64,000 nt of DNA from Archilochus colubris (lineage: Eukaryota > Chordata > Aves > Apodiformes > Trochilidae). The stretch lies in NCBI GenBank assembly GCA_023079485.1, contig CM041102.1, positions 691,269 to 755,268 on the forward strand, read 5' to 3'. Under the pieces are notes generated by a model. The model worked only from the letters and a program-made list of their open reading frames with translations. It made no database searches and was not told the DNA's origin. Shown one piece after another: positions 59,401 to 64,000 of this stretch. A program made the position numbers and the translations under genes. Numbering within the stretch: position 1 is the first letter of the stretch; each line of letters starts with the position of its first letter.

Positions 59401-62400
59401 GGGGTCGGGCTGGCCGTGGTCCCACTCATGGGTCTGCTGGAGACTGTTGTGATTGCCAAGGCTTTTGGTACGGCTGTGCCCTCAGGGTGGGCTTCAGGGG
59501 GCTTGGGTTGCTGGGGATGTTGCTGTTCCCATGGGGGCAGTGGGAAGGACTGGGCTGCCTGGTTCATAGTGTGAGCTGGGTGGATGGGTCCCACCGGGTG
59601 CTGCCAACCCCTCCCTGGCCAGGCAGATGCCCCGTGTCTGAGTGGGGAGCGTGGAGGGTCCTATGTTGTGCAGGGCTGGAGCTGAGCGTTGTCTTGGGCT
59701 GCCTGGGGGTGCTGGGCTGAGGGTGTGCCAGGATGGGGTCCCATGGCTCTGTGTGCATTGTGTGCCATGCCTGTGGGAAGCTCAGGGTGATGCCACTTGT
59801 CTCCTTCCAGCCTCGCAGAATAATTACAGGATTGACCCCAACCAGGAGCTGCTGGCTATGGGTAAGAGGCTGCTTGGAGCAGAGGGGCAGAGGGTGGGTG
59901 TTTTATTATTTTATATTTTGATTGTGAGGAAAATTCGGCCACTACTCATAGCTGACACATGAATTTACAAAAATAACAAGCTTTATAATTTAAACAAATT
60001 ACAAGGATTTATTTTAGGGAAAAGAAACAATAATGCCACCGTTAAGAGGAGAGAATTTACACAGTTAGCTACTTTGAAGAGTTGTTAAGAAGAGTCGTTA
60101 AGAAAAGAAAAGAGAGGAGGCAGTAATCACCCTGAAGTAATCACAGGATCACCGTGTGCTGGCTGTGGCCTCTGGCTGGAGCCGCTCCTGCTGATCTGGG
60201 TTCTGCTTTTCCGATCCTCCGCTGTGTCTGCCCCGTAGCTGGAAACCGAAGTGCCGAGAGAAGGGGGGGTCTAGAGGAAAAACTGCAACTTCTCCTTTTC
60301 TCCTGGGTTTTTTTTATACAGCAAAAAAAATAGGGGTCTCTTTTTGCATAAGGCACTGATACACACAGACTTCCCGGGGATGAGTCATCCTTCTCTTTCA
60401 GTCTTTTGGTGTCCTGCTGATCTCATTGTCTTTGTCTCCACCATGCACCAGGAGGCGTCCTGATAAGCATTCTTATCTTTTAGGTGTCTGGCAGGCATAC
60501 GGTGAGGTAAAGATATGTTAATTGACAGGATGTTGCAAGAAGAGCAGGAAGAAAAAAAATTGATTCAAGAGACATATTTTGTATTTTTAAAGTGCTTGCA
60601 TCAGTGGGGATCTGTCCCAAGCACCACTGTGTGTCCTACAGCCCCTGAGCTACCAGGGTCCCCTATCTCAGCAGTACTACCTTGTCGTGGACGGCGGGGG
60701 ACAAACGACACATACACGTGTTTGAGGATATGTCTCCAACTTTATTTTCCAGACGTGATCTTTTATATGCTCCGTAATTAGCTGATGCATATTCCAGGGC
60801 CTGAGCTCATTCATTGGTTAGCTGTTACTTCATCTTGAAAACAATGGTGGACATCCTCTTATCTTTTACCTTGCTATATTCCTGTTCATGCTTATGACCT
60901 GCTAAACTGTCATCTATGCTTATGACCTGCTAAGCTGTCATCTATGCTTATGACCTGCTAAACTGTCATCTGTGCTTATGACCTGCTAAGCTGTCATCTA
61001 TGCTTATGATCTGCTATACTCTTATCAATGCTTAGTCAGACTCTTTGTCTGCAAAGATCATGGTATTACTGGGTTCTGTTAGATATAATGAGTTCTTACC
61101 AGTCTCTGCTCATCTGTCGCATGGCCACGTTCTGTGAGCCATGCCTCCATACTAAATCTCTCCACACTACCTCTTCCAAATTTTACCTTTCTCATCTCTC
61201 CTGGTGCCCCCCCAGCCCTTCTCACACCTTAGCAATGTCCAGAGAAGCCTGAGCCCACCTCAGACAGCTGGATGGGCTCTGATCTGGTCCTGGGTACCAG
61301 CCCAGGGATGGAGGAGGTGACAACAGGGGCACAGACCCATCTCACAGCCCCGGGGTGGTGCCTCCCATAGGTGCTGCATCCTCAGCCCCTCTCCTTCCCC
61401 ACTCCAGGCTTTGCCAACATCCTGGGCTCCTTCGTCTCATCGTACCCCATCACAGGCAGCTTTGGACGGTGGGTAGCAGGAGGAGGAGCAGAGCCCCCGC
61501 TGCAGGAGGCTCACTGGGGCTGTGTGACATGGGGACAAAAGGTTGTGTGGAGCCTGGTGGGTCCCAGAGCTCGTGGCTGGTCCCCATCTGCCCACCCTGG
61601 CTGCCAGGCTGTGTCTGTGTCCCACGGTGGCCAACCCCCACTTCTCGTGTGCGGTCCCACTGCAGGCTGGGAGCTGTGGGCTTGTTTGTGTTTCTCCCCG
61701 GTGGGGTCTGATGGGGTGGATGGTTTCCCTGGGTGGGTTGGGGGTCTCTGGGCAGCGGGTGGGGGCAGCTGCCAGCCCTGCCAGCCCCAGTACGGCCTGG
61801 GACAGCGTGTTGGCTTTGCATTTCAGGACAGCAGTGAATGCGCAGTCAGGCGTCTGCACCCCTGCAGGAGGGCTGGTCACAGGTAGAGCCCCTGACTCCC
61901 CCCATGAACTGCTCTCCAGAGCCCTGTGCCCAGCACCTGCTCCCCTCGGGCACCCTGGGTGTCAGGGCCCCACAGCTGAGGCACTCCCCATCTCCTGCAG
62001 GTGCCCTGGTCCTGCTCTCACTGGCGTATCTCACCTCCCTCTTCTACTACATCCCCAAAGCAGCGCTGGCAGCTGTCATCATCTCAGCTGTGGTCCCCAT
62101 GTTTGATGCTGGGATTTTCAGGACACTCTGGAGGGTTAAGAGTGAGGGCATGAGCCAGGGGTGGTTGATCCCTCGTGCAACCCAGCTCTGCAGGCAGAGC
62201 AGGCACTGCCCTGGAGGGCTGTGTGGCACAGGGACAAATTGCAGCTGAGCCTGGGTCACATCTCTTGCAGGGCTGGACCTCGTGCCCCTCTGTGTGACAT
62301 TCCTGCTCTGTTTCTGGGAGGTCCAGTATGGCATCTTGGCTGGGATGCTGGTCTCAGGGATTCTTCTCCTTTACTCCATCGCCAGGCCCTCGATAAAGGT

Positions 62401-63785
62401 GGGCTTCATACCTCCCCTTGGATGTGCCAGGACCAGACAAAATCACTGTGTCTCTGTCCCTGTTCCTCCTGATGCTTGGGGATGTGCTGGAGGAGGTATC
62501 CCCTGAGGGGTGGGGGCTACCCCAAGTCCCCCTGCAGCCAGGACATTTGTCCTTTACCTGAGGAAGGTCACAACCCTGAGCTCCCTGTGACTTGTACCCC
62601 TTCTCTGGGGTCCTGTGCAGGTGTCAGAGGGGGATGTGCTCCTGGTGCAGCCAGGGAGCAGCCTGCACTTCCCAGCCATCAGGTGCCTCCAGGACATCAT
62701 ATGCAGCCATGCCCTAGCAGGTACGGTGCTCCCCGACCCCCAGCTTGGCCTGGGGACCCTGCTCTACCCCGGTGCCCACCTGGATCACTTCTTGGGGGGT
62801 GACAAGTGTCACAGCCCTGCTGGTTGTGGTGCAGGCAGAGCCAGCACAGCTTCCCTGCAGTGAGGACCACTCACTGGTGCTCTCCCAAAGCTGTCTAATC
62901 CCTTCCAGCCGTGGCTCTGTGTCCTGGTTTGGGCCAGGATGAAGGTGATTCTCTGTCTTGTGCTTTTGCTTTCAGCTGAGCCTCTTTAAGTAGCTGCTGA
63001 GATTGGCAGCGGGTCCCTCAGACAATGTCTGCTTTTGGGGCTGATAACGCTTGATGTTTATAGGTACTGCCGGGGACTGGTGTGCAGAGCCAAGGACACT
63101 GCTCAGCTCTGAGGAAAGCATTTTACCATCCAGGAGCCCTCCTTTGGGGAGCCAGTGTTAAACCTTGACACTCTGTTTCTCAGGGCTGTGTCCCCTGAGC
63201 TAGTCATGTCTGGATTCATCAGGGACATGACCTGTGCTTTTCTTCCAGCACCATCTCCACCACGCTCCATCATCCTTGACTGTTGCCACATCAGCAGCAT
63301 CGATTACACAGTGGTGGTGGGGCTGGCAGAGCTGCTGCAGGATCTGCACAACCACGGCCTCTCACTGATCTTCTGCAGCCTGCAGGTACATGGGACACAG
63401 CCTCAGTCAGCTCTGTGCCCATCCTGCTGCCTCTGCCCATGCCAGGCCTAAGCTCTGCTCCCCAGGCTCCGTGCCCATGGGCTCAGCCCAGCTGGCCTGT
63501 GACAGCCACTGGCAGCTGCTGGGAACATGCTGCCACCTCTGTTCTGGTAGCACCTCCATCAGCTCGAGTGCCTTCATCTCAAAGAGGTGGAGGCTGCAGC
63601 ACCTGAGCCCAGCTGCAGTGGGGAAGGGTGGCATCCTCTGCCCTGGGGTGGGTAGGGAGCTCATACCCCTGAGAGATGGGAAAGGGCCAGCAGCAGGTTT
63701 CTCTGCTCTTAGGATCCTGTTCTCCAAGTCCTGCTCTCTGCAGACCTAGAAGGATTCCAGCATTTCTCCAGACGGGAGGAGGCAG
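56496..63785 (+). CDS. SLC26A11: Solute carrier family 26 member 11 (sulfate/anion transporter), 15 coding exons, 3' end missing
   Basis: Coding exons: 56496-56687, 56892-57084, 57285-57370, 57912-57991, 58674-58816, 59105-59280, 59395-59467, 59811-59861, 61408-61468, 61827-61882, 62001-62141, 62271-62398, 62621-62720, 63249-63385, 63713-63785. This gives 563 codons plus one base in frame. Human has 606 residues, so about 40 C-terminal residues lie beyond the window. It is a multi-pass SLC26 anion transporter. The family signature region runs PPQYGLYSSFMGCFVY to DVTLGPTAIMSLL. Helices such as GILAGMLVSGILLLYSI follow, then a C-terminal STAS domain (from VSEGDVLLVQP; core SIDYTVVVGLAELLQDL). 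The human protein is described as a sodium-independent sulfate transporter, also as an anion exchanger or channel, in plasma and endolysosomal membranes. An in-frame ATG 90 bp upstream (56406) is possible but gives an unconserved extension. Intron 8 carries one clear LTR and one possible LTR. Confidence 0.94.
59899..60603 (-). mobile_element. Possible solo LTR in SLC26A11 intron 8 (minus orientation)
   Basis: This AT-rich segment unlike the neighbouring intron begins TG and ends CA. It is flanked by GTGGG on both sides (59894-59898 and 60604-60608), compatible with a 5-bp target duplication of ERVL-type elements. On the minus strand there is a TATA-like GTATAAAAAAAAC near 60310, and AATAAA hexamers at 60008-60013 and 59901-59906. 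A 5-bp match in GC-rich flanks could be chance, so the exact limits are uncertain, although a TE origin of the block is likely. Confidence 0.4.
60604..60676. other. Intron sequence between two LTR-like blocks
   Basis: About 70 bp of GC-balanced sequence resembles the host intron. It separates the possible LTR on the left from the clear LTR on the right, suggesting two independent insertions about 80 bp apart. Confidence 0.4.
60683..61166 (-). mobile_element. Solo retroviral LTR, 484 bp, with 6-bp target-site duplication
   Basis: The element starts TGTCGTGG and ends TCCACA on the plus strand (TG...CA). It is flanked by a perfect CTACCT on each side (60677-60682 and 61167-61172). Read on the minus strand it has the LTR order: U3 with 28-bp tandem repeats (60889-61028), a TATA box GCATATAAAA (60761-60770), poly(A) signal AATAAA (60741-60746), and about 60 bp of R/U5. 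A 6-bp duplication with a poly(A) signal just after the TATA box is typical of alpha/beta (ERVK-like) elements. There is no internal retroviral sequence, so this is a recombined solo LTR. It lies antisense to SLC26A11, the usual orientation for tolerated intronic LTRs. Confidence 0.88.
60889..61028. repeat. 28-bp tandem repeat in the LTR U3, five units
   Basis: Five units of 28 bp begin TGCTTATGACCTGCTAA, at 60889, 60917, 60945, 60973 and 61001. Units 1 and 3 have AAACTG where units 2 and 4 have AAGCTG, so a 56-bp dimer was duplicated. Unit 5 is diverged. Repeats here in a retroviral LTR usually form the transcriptional enhancer. Confidence 0.95.
62921..63123 (+). mobile_element. Avian ERV LTR fragment in SLC26A11 intron 13
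   Basis: The segment begins TGTCCTGGTTTGGGCCAGGA and continues with 'tgctttcagctgagcc', 'gctgataacgcttgatgttt' and 'tactgccggggactgg'. This order matches a common family of songbird ERV LTRs that start TGTCCTGGTTT. The right end seems truncated, and I found no target-site duplication. Called from memory of the family, without a search. Confidence 0.6.
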
Positions 63786-64000
63786 GTGAGCTCTGAGGTG
63801 CTCTGGGTGCTTTACTGGGGCTGGGGTCCCCCAAGGTGCTGCTGAGGGGACTCTGGAAGAGGATCCAGGTGGTCTGTCTTCATCCATCCCAAAGGTGCTG
63901 TGTGTTGGGGGGTGGGGTGGCTGCAGGAGTCTGGCTCCCAGGAAGGCAGGAGTCCTTCCAGAGAGCAGGGGCACCCCAGCCTTGGGGAGGTTGTGGTGAG

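Noticed and set aside
60515..60781. 88-codon open frame across the SLC26A11 intron 8 LTR-like blocks
   Set aside because: It crosses the end of one LTR-like block and the start of the other and has no retroviral or host domain. No gag, pol or env remnant is visible.
60889..61028. CRISPR-like regular repeats
   Set aside because: The units are directly adjacent with no spacers, inside a retroviral LTR in a vertebrate intron; this is a tandem repeat.

Overview
This window is vertebrate nuclear DNA, almost certainly from a bird and probably a passerine or a close relative. The evidence is five multi-exon genes with GT-AG introns, truncated CR1 LINE tails of the avian kind, avian-type retroviral LTRs, and short GC-rich introns in the right half. 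Gene order matches human 17q25.3 and suggests an avian microchromosome. That last point is inferred from synteny, not from any search. There is no prokaryotic content: no operons, CRISPR arrays or insertion sequences.

Layout. From 1 to about 7.5 kb is intergenic, with an orphan CpG-rich block (3.1-3.76 kb) and a CCCAT microsatellite. TBC1D16 (minus) has 11 coding exons from 29956 down to 9546, a probable 3' UTR reaching about 7.57 kb, and a probable non-coding first exon at 36.05 kb. It shares a divergent CpG-island promoter with CCDC40 (plus, 19 coding exons, 36300-45890). GAA (plus, 19 coding exons, 46628-52413) follows, then SGSH (minus, 8 coding exons, 53078-56177). SLC26A11 (plus, from 56496) is cut by the window end after 15 coding exons. 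I assigned each exon by reading-frame continuity across splice sites and by resemblance to the human proteins as I remember them. All five models keep frame throughout: 788, 1000, 876 and 502 residues, and 563 complete codons of SLC26A11.

Function. Three neighbours serve the lysosome. GAA breaks down glycogen. SGSH removes N-sulfate from heparan sulfate. SLC26A11 is a sulfate/anion transporter family member. SGSH and SLC26A11 are head to head, with start codons 318 bp apart and an MiT/TFE-type E-box between them. CCDC40 is a ruler protein of motile-cilium axonemes and has an RFX X-box just upstream of its start codon. TBC1D16 is a Rab GTPase-activating protein.

Mobile DNA. The clearest find is a 484-bp solo LTR (60683-61166) in an SLC26A11 intron, with a perfect 6-bp target-site duplication, a TATA box, a poly(A) signal and 28-bp tandem repeats. 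A second possible LTR (59899-60603) and an avian-type LTR fragment (62921-63123) lie in the same gene. CR1 tails lie at 15.2, 23.0 and 46.0 kb. I found no undescribed biological system. The most useful leads are regulatory (X-box, E-boxes, a splice-spanning uORF) and structural (short GAA N-terminus, collapsed GAA-SGSH interval).
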